Source of the DNA: Pseudoduganella aquatica
Lineage (GTDB): Bacteria; Pseudomonadota; Gammaproteobacteria; Burkholderiales; Burkholderiaceae_D
Length of the DNA stretch: 64,000 nucleotides
Direction: 5' to 3'
NCBI RefSeq assembly: GCF_009857595.1
Contig: NZ_WWCU01000009.1
Coordinates: forward strand, 62,001-126,000
The notes beneath the pieces were generated by a model, which saw only the letters and a list, made by a program, of their open reading frames with translations, was not told the DNA's origin and did no database searches. This document shows positions 52,003-64,000 of the stretch, piece after piece. Position 1 is the stretch's first letter. Each line of letters starts with the position of its first letter. Made by a program: the position numbers and the translations under genes.

Positions 52003-53091
52003 ATGCTGCATCAAAAGACGGCCCAATTCATGGCCGCGGTATTTGGCATGTTCATTATTGCCACGGCCCAGGTTCATGCCCAGGACGCGGCCAAGCCCAA
52101 ACTCGCCAATGTGACCATCCTGGCGACAGGCGGCACCATCGCAGGCAGCGGCGCGACGTCCACCACCACGGTCGGCTACACCGCCGCCACGGTTGGGGTA
52201 CAGCAACTTATCAAGGCCGTGCCGGAACTGGCAAACGTGGCCAACGTCAGCGGCGAACAGGTATTCCAGATCGCCAGCGAAAGCATGACCAATGAACACT
52301 GGCTGACCCTGGCCAAGCGCGTCAATGTGCTGCTGGCTCAAAACAGCGTGGACGGCATTGTTATTACCCACGGCACCGATACGCTGGAAGAAACCGCTTA
52401 TTTCCTAAACCTGGTGGTTAAAAGCCGCAAGCCGGTCGTATTGGTCGGCGCCATGCGCCCCTCCACCGCCATGTCCGCCGACGGCCCAATCAATTTGTAT
52501 AACGCCGTACTGCTGGCAGCCGATCCATCCGCCGCAGGCAAAGGCGTGCTGGTAGCCATGGGCGACCAGATTCATGGCGCGCGCGATGTGAGCAAAACCA
52601 ATACCTCCACTCCGGACGCATTTAAAACCACCGAATTGGGCATGCTGGGTTATATCCAGGGCAGCAAGCCATACTTTTATCGCGTATCGACCCGCAAGCA
52701 CACCGTTGATAGCGAATTCGACATTTCCAACCTGAGCGCACTGCCGCAAGTGGATATCGTTTATGGCTACGCCAATATGAATACCGTGGCGCTGGACGCA
52801 TTTATTGCAGCAGGCGCCAAAGGCATTATCCACGCCGGCACCGGCGACGGCAGCGTTGCCGCCAGAGTAAAACCGGGCCTGGTTGCCGCGCGCAAAGGCG
52901 GCGCTATTATCGTGCGCGCCAGCCGCGTAGGCCAGGGCATTCTGGCCCGTAATGGCGAAGCCAATGACGACGAACTGGACTTCGTGGTTGCCGACACGCT
53001 GAATCCACAAAAAGCGCGCATCCTGCTGATGCTGGCGCTGACCAAAACCAATAACACCAAAGAATTGCAGCGCATATTCTACAACTACTAA
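52003..53091 (+). CDS. ansB: Type II L-asparaginase
   Basis: 362 residues with a signal peptide (FMAAVFGMFIIATAQVHAQ), so periplasmic, hydrolysing asparagine (and some glutamine) to the acid and ammonia. Active-site motifs are ILATGGTIAGSG (first Thr, about 44) and THGTDTLEETAYF (second Thr-Asp, about 123), then GAMRPSTAMSADGP (about 148). Length and signal fit type II enzymes. Codon use is somewhat richer in A/T than in the genes to the left. A strong terminator follows. Confidence 0.95.
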   Translation: MLHQKTAQFMAAVFGMFIIATAQVHAQDAAKPKLANVTILATGGTIAGSGATSTTTVGYTAATVGVQQLIKAVPELANVANVSGEQVFQIASESMTNEHWLTLAKRVNVLLAQNSVDGIVITHGTDTLEETAYFLNLVVKSRKPVVLVGAMRPSTAMSADGPINLYNAVLLAADPSAAGKGVLVAMGDQIHGARDVSKTNTSTPDAFKTTELGMLGYIQGSKPYFYRVSTRKHTVDSEFDISNLSALPQVDIVYGYANMNTVALDAFIAAGAKGIIHAGTGDGSVAARVKPGLVAARKGGAIIVRASRVGQGILARNGEANDDELDFVVADTLNPQKARILLMLALTKTNNTKELQRIFYNY

Positions 53092-53110
53092 GCCTCGCCG
53101 CTCAGTAATC

Positions 53111-53140
53111 AGGCCTTCCCATCCGGGAAGGCCTTTTTTT
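53111..53140 (+). terminator. Terminator of ansB
   Basis: AGGCCTTCCC - ATCC - GGGAAGGCCT followed by a run of T: 10-bp perfect stem, 19 bp after the stop codon. Confidence 0.95.
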
Positions 53141-53289
53141 GTTGCCCAGTACTAAACCGCAACTTTCCGCACCAGCCCTGCCCACGCCCAGATCGCGCCA
53201 AAGATTAGCTTATTCACACCAATTCCTGGCAGGGACGCCACAGGCGGACCACCTGCAACAAGGCGCCCAGCCCCGCACGCTTGCATTGC

Positions 53290-53317
53290 TTGACACTGGC
53301 AGCTTGAGTGATACCAT
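53290..53317 (+). promoter_or_regulatory. Promoter of the His-rich membrane protein
   Basis: TTGACA (53290-53295), 16-bp spacer, TACCAT (53312-53317) with a TG extension. A start near 53324 places the ATG at 53343 as the first usable one and excludes the longer in-frame readings from 53139 or 53316. Confidence 0.6.
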
Positions 53318-53342
53318 GAGGCAACACCCTATCGAGTTCGCC

Positions 53343-54464
53343 ATGCATACCCAAATCCAGACTGAGCGCCATATCGCCACGCCACATCGGGCGTTATTCA
53401 CGCCCTGGACGGACGTGTTATTACTGGGCGGCGGCTCCGTTGCGGCGCTATTCCTATTTAAACTGCTGCACCTCGGCGCGGAAAGCGTCGCGCAATTGGC
53501 TATTGTGATGCTGATACTCGCCAATTTCGTCAATCATCCGCATTTCGCTTATTCCTACCAACTGTTTTATGGATCGTGGAAAGAGGTTAAAAATGGCGGC
53601 ATGCCAGCGGATTTGACGAAACGCTGGTGGCTTGCGGGATTTATCGCACCAATTGCATTAATCCTGGCATTAACCGCTGGCGCACTGCTCTGGCTGAATG
53701 GACAACAATTGGCGCTCGGCGTCTGCCTTAATCTGATGGGATTGCTGGTCGGCTGGCATTATGTGAAACAAGGCTTTGGCATGGCGATGATGGATGCTGC
53801 TTTCAAAAAGCGCTATTGGCCTGCCACCACACGGAAGGCCATGCTGATGAATGCCTACGCTTGCTGGGTAGCCGCCTGGACGCTGGGAAACAGCACGCAA
53901 ATCGCCAAGGACTTGTGGGGAATATTGGGCATTCCTATGAATGTTCCCGGCTTTATCACCATTATCGCTTGTACGATTGCAGGCGGCACCACGATCTGGT
54001 TCGTGCTTGAGGTTTATCGCGCCATTAAACAATGGCAGGCGCAGCAATTAAACTGGAAACAGCTGCCGATAGCCGGACTAACCGCCTATCTCGTCACGCT
54101 CTATATCTGGATGGGATTGATCAGCCTGGATGCGGCCTTCGTGTTGACCATCCCCTTCTTCCATTCGCTGCAATATCTGACCGTTATCGGCCGTTATAAA
54201 GCCAACGAAGCCGCTTCGGGCGGCTGGTCCAGGGGACAGTTGCTGAGCTTTGTACTGGCCGGCGCCGTACTGGGCGCGATCGGCTTCTGGGTGCTCCCCG
54301 GCGTGCTGGACTATGCCCGCACCGGCGCCCTGCCCAAGCTTGGCGGCACCGCGCTGGCCGTCGCCTGCTGCTGGATCTTCATCAACGTCCATCATTATCT
54401 GATCGACAACGTGCTGTGGCGCCAGGGAAATCCCAAGGTGAAGAAGTATTTGTTTGAGGCGTGA
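53343..54464 (+). CDS. Polytopic membrane protein with conserved-looking histidines, unknown
   Basis: 373 residues with about nine membrane segments. Histidines lie at helix ends: His65 and His67 (NFVNHPHFAYSYQ), His139 (GWHYVKQG), His274 (FFHSLQYL) and His350-351 (NVHHYLIDNVLWR). Such spacing recalls membrane di-iron or heme enzymes, but no family was recognised, so function is left open. Base composition is lower in G+C than the left neighbours, as for ansB. It converges on tRNA-Arg 7 bp beyond its stop. Confidence 0.75.
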   Translation: MHTQIQTERHIATPHRALFTPWTDVLLLGGGSVAALFLFKLLHLGAESVAQLAIVMLILANFVNHPHFAYSYQLFYGSWKEVKNGGMPADLTKRWWLAGFIAPIALILALTAGALLWLNGQQLALGVCLNLMGLLVGWHYVKQGFGMAMMDAAFKKRYWPATTRKAMLMNAYACWVAAWTLGNSTQIAKDLWGILGIPMNVPGFITIIACTIAGGTTIWFVLEVYRAIKQWQAQQLNWKQLPIAGLTAYLVTLYIWMGLISLDAAFVLTIPFFHSLQYLTVIGRYKANEAASGGWSRGQLLSFVLAGAVLGAIGFWVLPGVLDYARTGALPKLGGTALAVACCWIFINVHHYLIDNVLWRQGNPKVKKYLFEA

Positions 54465-54471
54465 AGATGGT

Positions 54472-54548
<77 letters not shown>

Positions 54549-54588
54549 TCAGGGTATTTTATGCCGGCAGAAAAACTCTGCGGAAATG

Positions 54589-54616
54589 AAAAACGGGCTG
54601 TCTTTCGACAGCCCGT
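54589..54616 (-). terminator. Terminator between tRNA-Pro and tRNA-Arg
   Basis: Read on the minus strand, ACGGGCTGTC - GAAA - GACAGCCCGT followed by a T-run; a perfect 10-bp stem just after tRNA-Pro. Confidence 0.9.
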
Positions 54617-54628
54617 CTTATACGTTCT

Positions 54629-54705
54629 TGGTCGGAGTACAAGGATTCGAACCTTGGACCCCCTGGTCCCAAACCAGGTGCGCTACCGGGCTGCGCTACA
54701 CTCCG
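54629..54705 (-). tRNA. tRNA-Pro(TGG)
   Basis: 77 nt including CCA. Acceptor CGGAGTG/TACTCCG, D-arm TAGCGCAGCCCGGTAGCGCA, anticodon loop TTTGGGA with anticodon TGG, T-arm GGTTCGAATCC. It has its own strong promoter immediately upstream. Confidence 0.96.
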
Positions 54706-54713
54706 ATGAACGT

Positions 54714-54743
54714 ATTATAGGCCCTGGCCCCCTATGGCGTCAA
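54714..54743 (-). promoter_or_regulatory. Promoter of tRNA-Pro
   Basis: On the minus strand TTGACG (54738-54743), 18-bp spacer, TATAAT (54714-54719), 8 bp before the tRNA 5' end. Confidence 0.85.
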
Positions 54744-54776
54744 TGAAACGGCGGAAAAGTTTCAACTGATTAATAC

Positions 54777-56126
54777 TTAGGCAGCGAGCTTGGCCTCTAC
54801 TTTGTCGGCGATGCGGCGGGCGCAGCTTTGCGCGGCGGCGGCGTCGCGCGCCTCTACCATCACACGGATCAGCGGTTCGGTGCCGGAGGCGCGTATCAGC
54901 ACGCGGCCGCTGTCGCCCAGTTCGCGCTCCACGGCTTCCTTCTCGGCCACCATGGCGGGATTCTTCTGCCAGTCGAAACCGGCCGGCACGCGCACATTGA
55001 TCAAAGTCTGCGGGAACAGCACCAGCTCGGCTGCGCACTGCTCCAGCGACTTGCCGCTGCGCTTGAGCGCGGACAGCACTTGCAGCGCGGACACGATGCC
55101 GTCGCCGGTGGTGTGCTTGTCCAGGGCCAGCAGGTGGCCGGAGCCCTCGCCGCCCAGCAGCCAGCCGCGCTCCTGCATCACTTCCAGCACGTAGCGGTCG
55201 CCCACCTTGGCGCGCGCGAAGGGGATGTTTTTGTGCTTGAAGGCCACTTCCAGCGCCATATTCGTCATCAGCGTGCCGACGGCGCCGGCTACCGGGCCGG
55301 TGGCGCAGCGGTCCATCACCATCACGTACAGCAGCTCGTCGCCGTTGTAGAGGCGGCCCTTGGCGTCGCACATGATCAGGCGGTCGGCGTCGCCATCCAG
55401 CGCGATGCCGAGGTCGGCGCCCTGCTCGACCACCGCGGCGGCCATGGCGGCCGGCGCGGTGGCGCCAAAGCCGTCGTTGATGTTGTAGCCGGATGGCTTG
55501 TTGCCGATGGCGATCACTTCCGCGCCCAGTTCATGGAACACGTGCGGCGCGATGTTGTAGGCGGCGCCGTGGGCGCAGTCGACCACCACTTTCAGGCCGC
55601 GCAGGTCCAGCGCGTTGGGGAAGGTGCTCTTGCAGAACTCGATGTAGCGGCCTTGCGCGTCGTCCAGGCGCTTGGCGCGGCCCAGCTTCTCGGGCGCCAC
55701 GCATTCCATCGGCAGGTCCAGCTGGGCTTCAATGTCCAGTTCCACCGCGTCGGGCAGCTTGGCGCCCTGGTCGGAGAAGAACTTGATGCCGTTGTCCTGA
55801 TACGGGTTGTGCGAGGCGGAAATGACCACGCCGGCCTGCAGGCGCAGCGCGCGGGTCAGGTAGGCAATGGCGGGGGTCGGCATGGGGCCGGCCAGCATCA
55901 CGTCCACGCCGGCGGCCGCGAAACCGGCTTCCAGCGCCGCTTCCAGCATATAGCCGGAGATGCGGGTGTCTTTGCCGATCAGCACGGTCGAGCGGGCCGT
56001 GCCGCTCATGTTCTTGACCAGCACTTTGCCTGCGGCGTAGCCCAGGCGCATGACGAAGTCGGGGGTGATGGGCGCGACGCCCACCAGGCCGCGGACGCCG
56101 TCGGTACCAAAATATTTACGTGCCAT
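54777..56126 (-). CDS. glmM: Phosphoglucosamine mutase
   Basis: Converts glucosamine-6-phosphate to glucosamine-1-phosphate for peptidoglycan and lipopolysaccharide. The 449 residues show [10 protein letters not shown] at the start, the phosphoserine loop [17 protein letters not shown] (Ser about 103), the metal loop DGDADR (about 245) and phosphate-binding [14 protein letters not shown] at the C-terminus. The start at 56126 ([10 protein letters not shown]) matches the family. It is 17 bp downstream of folP on the same strand. Confidence 0.97.
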   Translation of the reverse strand: MARKYFGTDGVRGLVGVAPITPDFVMRLGYAAGKVLVKNMSGTARSTVLIGKDTRISGYMLEAALEAGFAAAGVDVMLAGPMPTPAIAYLTRALRLQAGVVISASHNPYQDNGIKFFSDQGAKLPDAVELDIEAQLDLPMECVAPEKLGRAKRLDDAQGRYIEFCKSTFPNALDLRGLKVVVDCAHGAAYNIAPHVFHELGAEVIAIGNKPSGYNINDGFGATAPAAMAAAVVEQGADLGIALDGDADRLIMCDAKGRLYNGDELLYVMVMDRCATGPVAGAVGTLMTNMALEVAFKHKNIPFARAKVGDRYVLEVMQERGWLLGGEGSGHLLALDKHTTGDGIVSALQVLSALKRSGKSLEQCAAELVLFPQTLINVRVPAGFDWQKNPAMVAEKEAVERELGDSGRVLIRASGTEPLIRVMVEARDAAAAQSCARRIADKVEAKLAA

Positions 56127-56143
56127 GTCGGATCTCTTTATCG

Positions 56144-56977
56144 TTAGTTTGCCGCTTGCCATACTTTCAGCGCATCGACGGTTTCTGCCACGTCGTGCAC
56201 CCTGACTATCTGCGCGCCATGCGCCACCGCCGCCAGCGCGCCGCCTATGCTGCCGGCCATGCGCTGCTCGACCGGCTTGCCGGTCACCGCCCCTATCATG
56301 GACTTGCGCGACAGGCCTGCCAGCAGCGGCACGCCCAGTTCTTCCACCATGCGGCGGCCAGCCTTAATCAAAGCATAATTATGCTCGACAGTCTTGCCAA
56401 AGCCAAATCCCGGATCGATCCAGATGCGACCTGGATCAATACCGGCGCCAGTCAGTGCGGCGATGCGCTCGCGCAGGAACTCCGTCACCTCGCTCACCAC
56501 GTCAGTGTAATCGGGCTGCTCCTGCATGGTGGCCGGTTCGCCGCGCATGTGCATAATACACAACGCACAGTCGCTGTCGCGCACGGCTGCGATGGCGCCC
56601 TCGGCGCGGAAACCGTTGATGTCGTTGATCATGTCCACGCCGGCCAGCACCGCTTCGCGCATGACGGCGGGCTTGTAGGTGTCCACCGAAATGGCCTTGC
56701 CGCAGTCGCGCAGCGCGTAGACCACGGGCATGACGCGGCGCAGCTCGTCCTCCAGCGTGACGGCCGGAGCGCCGGGGCGGCTCGATTCGCCGCCGATGTC
56801 GATGATGTCCACGCCCTGCTCTATCATCTGCTCGGCGTGGGCAATGGCGAACTCCAGCGAGGCGTGCTGGCCGCCGTCCGAGAAGGAATCCGGGGTAACG
56901 TTGAGGATGCCCATGACCAGGGCGCCTGCGGGATGCAGCGGGAGGTTGAAACGGCCGAACGGGATAGTCTGTCGCAT
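56144..56977 (-). CDS. folP: Dihydropteroate synthase
   Basis: Joins p-aminobenzoate to the pterin diphosphate in folate synthesis. The 277 residues form a TIM barrel with [15 protein letters not shown] (about 24-38), [15 protein letters not shown] (about 60), [13 protein letters not shown] (about 113) and the C-terminal [14 protein letters not shown]. The start at 56977 gives [13 protein letters not shown] terminator-like hairpin lies between it and ftsH, so its expression may be partly separate. Target family of sulfonamides. Confidence 0.96.
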   Translation of the reverse strand: MRQTIPFGRFNLPLHPAGALVMGILNVTPDSFSDGGQHASLEFAIAHAEQMIEQGVDIIDIGGESSRPGAPAVTLEDELRRVMPVVYALRDCGKAISVDTYKPAVMREAVLAGVDMINDINGFRAEGAIAAVRDSDCALCIMHMRGEPATMQEQPDYTDVVSEVTEFLRERIAALTGAGIDPGRIWIDPGFGFGKTVEHNYALIKAGRRMVEELGVPLLAGLSRKSMIGAVTGKPVEQRMAGSIGGALAAVAHGAQIVRVHDVAETVDALKVWQAAN

Positions 56978-57002
56978 AAAACTGGTAAAGGGGGTAAAAA
57001 GT

Positions 57003-57031
57003 AAAAAAGGGCGAGGATCGCTCCTCACCCT
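57003..57031 (-). terminator. Intrinsic terminator between ftsH and folP
   Basis: On the minus strand AGGGTGAGGA - GCGA - TCCTCGCCCT followed by TTTTTT, lying 21 bp after the ftsH stop. The stem has one G-U pair. It probably reduces readthrough into folP-glmM. Confidence 0.85.
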
Positions 57032-57051
57032 TTCATTCTGGCACGCGGCGC

Positions 57052-58935
<1,884 letters not shown>

Positions 58936-59123
58936 GAAAACTCCTTGAATGCGGGGCGCATCTTTGACCGATAGCTAGAAATCCGATTTTACTCGCAATA
59001 CCGCCAACCGTGCCATAAACCTGCCCCGTACGGTGCACAAATCCGGCGTGCACCTGCCGCGAAGAGACGCAAAGCCGCTCCTCAACGCAAGATTTGCGGC
59101 CGGGACCGCAAATATCAAGGGCT

Positions 59124-59792
59124 TTACACTATGGGATTGGACTTATTTTCCACCGGATTTTTCAATCCGCGGCCCAGCAGGAAGATTTCCGACGATTTAT
59201 CGCGGCTGGCCTTGGGCTTTTTCTGCGTCACGGTCTTGAACTCGGCGCGGAATTTCTCGTACACCGAGTTGAAACCCATGTCCTTGAAGCATTTGACCAG
59301 CAGCGCGCCGCCCGGTTTCAGGTGCAGCTGCGAAAATTCGATGGCCAGGTCGATCAAATCCTCCATGCGCGCCGAGTCCGCCGTGGCGATGCCGGACAGA
59401 TTGGGCGCCATGTCGGACAGCACCAGGTCGCATTTGCGCCCTTGCAACACTTCGCCCAGCTGCTCCAGGATCTCGATCTCGCGGAAGTCGCCTTGTATAA
59501 AATGCATGTCGGCAATCGGCTCCATGGGCAGCATGTCCAGCCCTATCATGGTGCCGTTGATGCCGCCGCCCTCCTTGCCGGCCAGCTTGCGCCGGACGTA
59601 CTGGCCCCAGCTGCCGGGAGTGCAGCCCAGGTCGACGATCACCTGCCCTGGTTTGACCAGATTCTCGTCTTCATCGATCTCCTTGAGCTTGTAAGCGGCG
59701 CGGGCGCGGTAGCCATCTTTCTGCGCTGCTTTCACGTAAGGATCGTTAATATGGTCATGCAACCAGTTTTTGTTTAATTTCTTCTTCTTCAT
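59124..59792 (-). CDS. rlmE: 23S rRNA (uridine-2552-2'-O)-methyltransferase
   Basis: Heat-shock methyltransferase of 23S rRNA U2552, also called FtsJ/RrmJ. The 222 residues carry a basic N-terminus ([10 protein letters not shown]), the SAM-binding motif [16 protein letters not shown] (about 51-66), [14 protein letters not shown] (about 120) and [11 protein letters not shown] (catalytic Lys about 178). Upstream partner of ftsH, the classical rlmE-ftsH order. Divergent from yhbY over 43 bp. Confidence 0.96.
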   Translation of the reverse strand: MKKKKLNKNWLHDHINDPYVKAAQKDGYRARAAYKLKEIDEDENLVKPGQVIVDLGCTPGSWGQYVRRKLAGKEGGGINGTMIGLDMLPMEPIADMHFIQGDFREIEILEQLGEVLQGRKCDLVLSDMAPNLSGIATADSARMEDLIDLAIEFSQLHLKPGGALLVKCFKDMGFNSVYEKFRAEFKTVTQKKPKASRDKSSEIFLLGRGLKNPVENKSNPIV

Positions 59793-59835
59793 TCGCGTAG
59801 AATACTGCCTTTAGAGAACCACCGAAAATAATATT

Positions 59836-60303
59836 ATGATCAAACTCACTCCCGTTGAACGCGCCGCCCTGCGCGCCGAGGCCCACGGCCTGAAACCTGT
59901 CGTCATGATAGGCGAAGCGGGCTTGACGCCTGCCGTCATCAAGGAAATCGAACTGGGCCTCGACGCCCACGGCCTGATCAAGGTCCGCGTGTTCGGCGAC
60001 GACCGCGAAGCCCGTGCCGGCATGTACGACACCATCTGCGAGGAGCTCAAAGCGGCTCCGGTGCAGCATATCGGCAAACTGCTGGTCCTGTACCGTCCGA
60101 AAAAGGAAGTGGAAAAGGAACGCAGCGGCAAGGTCGGCAAGGGCATGCGCATGGTTACCATCGTGAAACCTAGCGCCAGCGGCACCAAAAAGCCGTCGGT
60201 CAGCAAGGTCTTGCTGAAGGGAAATGAACGCGTTACCGAAGGCGGCACCATCAAACGTGCCAAGGTACGCCAGAAGAGCACCAAGAAGTCGTCGCTGGCT
60301 TGA
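59836..60303 (+). CDS. yhbY: YhbY family RNA-binding protein
   Basis: 155 residues: an N-terminal CRS1-YhbY (CRM) domain with LTPVERAALRAEAHGLKPVV, MIGEAGLTPAVIKEIELGL and LVLYRPKK at the end of the fold (about 90), plus a basic Lys/Ser-rich extension of about 60 residues (RAKVRQKSTKKSS) not found in the E. coli protein. It associates with pre-50S ribosomal particles in the family. Divergent from rlmE, as in many Proteobacteria. Confidence 0.94.
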   Translation: MIKLTPVERAALRAEAHGLKPVVMIGEAGLTPAVIKEIELGLDAHGLIKVRVFGDDREARAGMYDTICEELKAAPVQHIGKLLVLYRPKKEVEKERSGKVGKGMRMVTIVKPSASGTKKPSVSKVLLKGNERVTEGGTIKRAKVRQKSTKKSSLA

Positions 60304-60311
60304 GCCGGTGT

Positions 60312-60347
60312 GGCGGGTTACGGTGCTGCCCACCTAACCCGCCCTAC
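60312..60347. repeat. REP-like palindrome, copy 5
   Basis: GGCGGGTTACGGTG and CCACCTAACCCGCC, then CTACA. With copy 6, 13 bp away and in inverted orientation, it forms a BIME-like pair between convergent yhbY and the DUF4149 gene. Confidence 0.8.
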
Positions 60348-60360
60348 AGGCCGCGCTCTG

Positions 60361-60398
60361 CGTAGGGCGGGTTAGGCGCAAGGCGCCGTAACCCGCCA
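60361..60398. repeat. REP-like palindrome, copy 6
   Basis: CGTAGGGCGGGTTAGGCGC pairs with GGCGCCGTAACCCGCC. It is the inverted partner of copy 5 and lies 16 bp from the stop of the DUF4149 gene. Confidence 0.8.
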
Positions 60399-60414
60399 CG
60401 CAGCAAATTTCAAT

Positions 60415-60867
60415 TCACTGCTTTAAGACCAGCCAGCCCGCCAGCAGGCTCTGGATCAGGTAGATGCCGCTCGACACACCGTGCAGCATGCCGAAACGGC
60501 TCTTCATGGCCGACTCCATCACACCCGCCGGCCCCGCCGCGGCGCGCAGCTCGGCCATCATCGGCTGCAGGCCGAAGTGGCTCACCACCGTGCACATCAC
60601 CATCAGGACGATAATCGCCAGCACCGTGCGGCGGCGCTGTCCATCCCATTCCGGCGTGCCGCGCCACAGCAACAGCAGCATGGCCAGGCCGCAGCCCAGC
60701 GACAGCATGGCCATGGCGTGGAACATGCTGCCGGCGATGGTGCCGGCCAGCACGCGGTCGCTCAGGGTGGCGAACAGCGTGGGCGCCACCAGGTAGCCCA
60801 CCGCCCACAGGCTGCCGGCCCACAGGACGGCTACCAGCAAACGCAGCTTGGGCAGCAAGCTCCGCAT
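60415..60867 (-). CDS. DUF4149 domain membrane protein
   Basis: 150 residues with four membrane helices: LLVAVLWAGSLWAVGYLVAP (in part), GSMFHAMAMLSLGCGLAMLLLL, LAIIVLMVMCTVVSHFGLQP and GISS-type end with IYLIQSLLAGWLVL. This TMEM205/DUF4149 layout is often found beside yhbY and greA in betaproteobacteria. Function unknown. Its ATG overlaps the greA stop by 1 base (TGATG), so it is coupled to greA. Confidence 0.9.
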   Translation of the reverse strand: MRSLLPKLRLLVAVLWAGSLWAVGYLVAPTLFATLSDRVLAGTIAGSMFHAMAMLSLGCGLAMLLLLWRGTPEWDGQRRRTVLAIIVLMVMCTVVSHFGLQPMMAELRAAAGPAGVMESAMKSRFGMLHGVSSGIYLIQSLLAGWLVLKQ

Positions 60868-61343
60868 CAGATGTAGCGCACTTCCAGGATTTCGTATTCG
60901 CGCGGGCCGGACGGCGCCTGCACTTCCACCACGTCGCCGGCCGACTTGCCGATCAGCGCGCGGGCGATCGGCGAGGTCACCGACACTTTGCTCAGTTTCA
61001 GGTCGGCTTCATCCAGGCCGACGATCTGGTAGGTCACCTTGGCGCCCGATTCCAGGTCTTCCAGGTCCACGGTCGACGCGAACACCACGCGGCCTTCCGC
61101 GTCCAGCTGGGTAGGATCGATGATCTGCGCTGCGCTCAGCTTGCCTTCCAGTTCCGCGATGCGGCCTTCCACGAACGCCTGGCGCTCCTTGGCGGCATCA
61201 TACTCGGCGTTTTCGGACAGGTCGCCATGCGAACGCGCTTCGGCGATCGCGTCGATCACGATGCGGCGCTCCTTGGTCTTCAACTGGTGCAGCTCCTCCT
61301 TCAGGAGTTCTGCGCCGAATTTGGTCAATGGAACTGAAGTCAT
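60867..61343 (-). CDS. greA: Transcription elongation factor GreA
   Basis: Rescues backtracked RNA polymerase by stimulating transcript cleavage. The 158 residues have the N-terminal coiled coil ([25 protein letters not shown]-like [21 protein letters not shown] with the acidic tip Asp/Glu about 41-44) and the C-terminal FKBP-like domain ([31 protein letters not shown] in parts). It lies between carB and the DUF4149 gene. Confidence 0.97.
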   Translation of the reverse strand: MTSVPLTKFGAELLKEELHQLKTKERRIVIDAIAEARSHGDLSENAEYDAAKERQAFVEGRIAELEGKLSAAQIIDPTQLDAEGRVVFASTVDLEDLESGAKVTYQIVGLDEADLKLSKVSVTSPIARALIGKSAGDVVEVQAPSGPREYEILEVRYI

Positions 61344-61363
61344 ATTTGTCTCTCTAGGTTACG

Positions 61364-61405
61364 AAAAGCACAGAGCCCGCGCCATGCATCGGCGCGGGCT
61401 CTGTG
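61364..61405 (-). terminator. Hairpin between carB and greA
   Basis: On the minus strand CACAGAGCCCGCGCC pairs with GGCGCGGGCTCTGTG (15 bp, 7-nt loop), followed by CTTTTCG. The T-run is short; it probably terminates or weakens readthrough from carB into greA. Confidence 0.75.
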
Positions 61406-61439
61406 TCAGCGATTTGGATTGCGTATCGCTTAAAGGAGC

Positions 61440-64000
<2,561 letters not shown>

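Noticed and set aside
53139..53342. N-terminal extension of the membrane protein
   Set aside because: It precedes the likely promoter at 53290-53317 and overlaps the ansB terminator tail; it has no membrane or signal character.

Overview
The window looks like a chromosomal segment of a high-G+C betaproteobacterium of the Oxalobacteraceae (Massilia/Duganella/Janthinobacterium type). This is inferred from the block rlmE-ftsH-folP-glmM beside yhbY, greA and carB, from the betaproteobacterial FtsH N-terminus, from PEP-CTERM proteins, a phasin and a PuuD-type urate oxidase, and from strong CTG/GCC codon preference. No rRNA, CRISPR array, integrase or complete insertion sequence was seen, and no stretch above 300 bp is without a gene.

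Left third (1-22.9 kb): purine and glyoxylate catabolism. gcl-hyi-glxR-ttuD-pyk turn glyoxylate into glycerate, 2-phosphoglycerate and pyruvate. Guanine deaminase, a degenerate PurF paralogue, HIU hydrolase, a Tsx-like outer-membrane channel, urate oxidase PuuD with a co-oriented MIO ammonia-lyase, a LysR regulator, an AzgA-type purine permease and xanthine dehydrogenase xdhAB supply the upstream steps. Allantoin-to-glyoxylate genes are not here and may lie left of the window. This block also holds small Cys-rich secreted peptides, a DUF6624 remnant and an orphan cyanophycin-synthetase N-domain cut by a REP element.

Middle (22.9-38 kb): a MerR/carboxymuconolactone-decarboxylase pair; a low-G+C pair resembling a peptidoglycan amidase effector and a periplasmic partner; yceH; a tartrate/D-malate operon (dehydrogenase, DctA carrier, second glycerate kinase, divergent LysR); cysE, rlmB and rnr. 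Then come five identical tRNA-Leu(CAG) genes, most with their own promoter and terminator, interrupted by a 5'-truncated PEP-CTERM metalloprotease and an S41 peptidase.

Right part (38-64 kb): a qorB/HxlR divergent pair, an orphan sensor kinase, a phasin, and an operon of a FAN1-like VRR-NUC nuclease and an iron-sulfur XPD/DinG-type helicase preceded by a near-perfect LexA box. Next are a LiaF-like/LytS/LytTR envelope-sensing operon, a LysR gene, a PEP-CTERM protein, asparaginase, and a His-rich membrane protein of unknown function. The end holds tRNA-Arg, tRNA-Pro and the housekeeping block through carB, which runs off the right edge. Seven imperfect copies of a REP-like palindrome (core TAACCCGCC) and one 46-bp palindrome mark gene boundaries.

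The most interesting items are the SOS-box nuclease-helicase operon, the tRNA-Leu array with inserted protein genes, the PurF paralogue with altered catalytic residues, the MIO lyase next to urate oxidase, and the low-G+C amidase pair.
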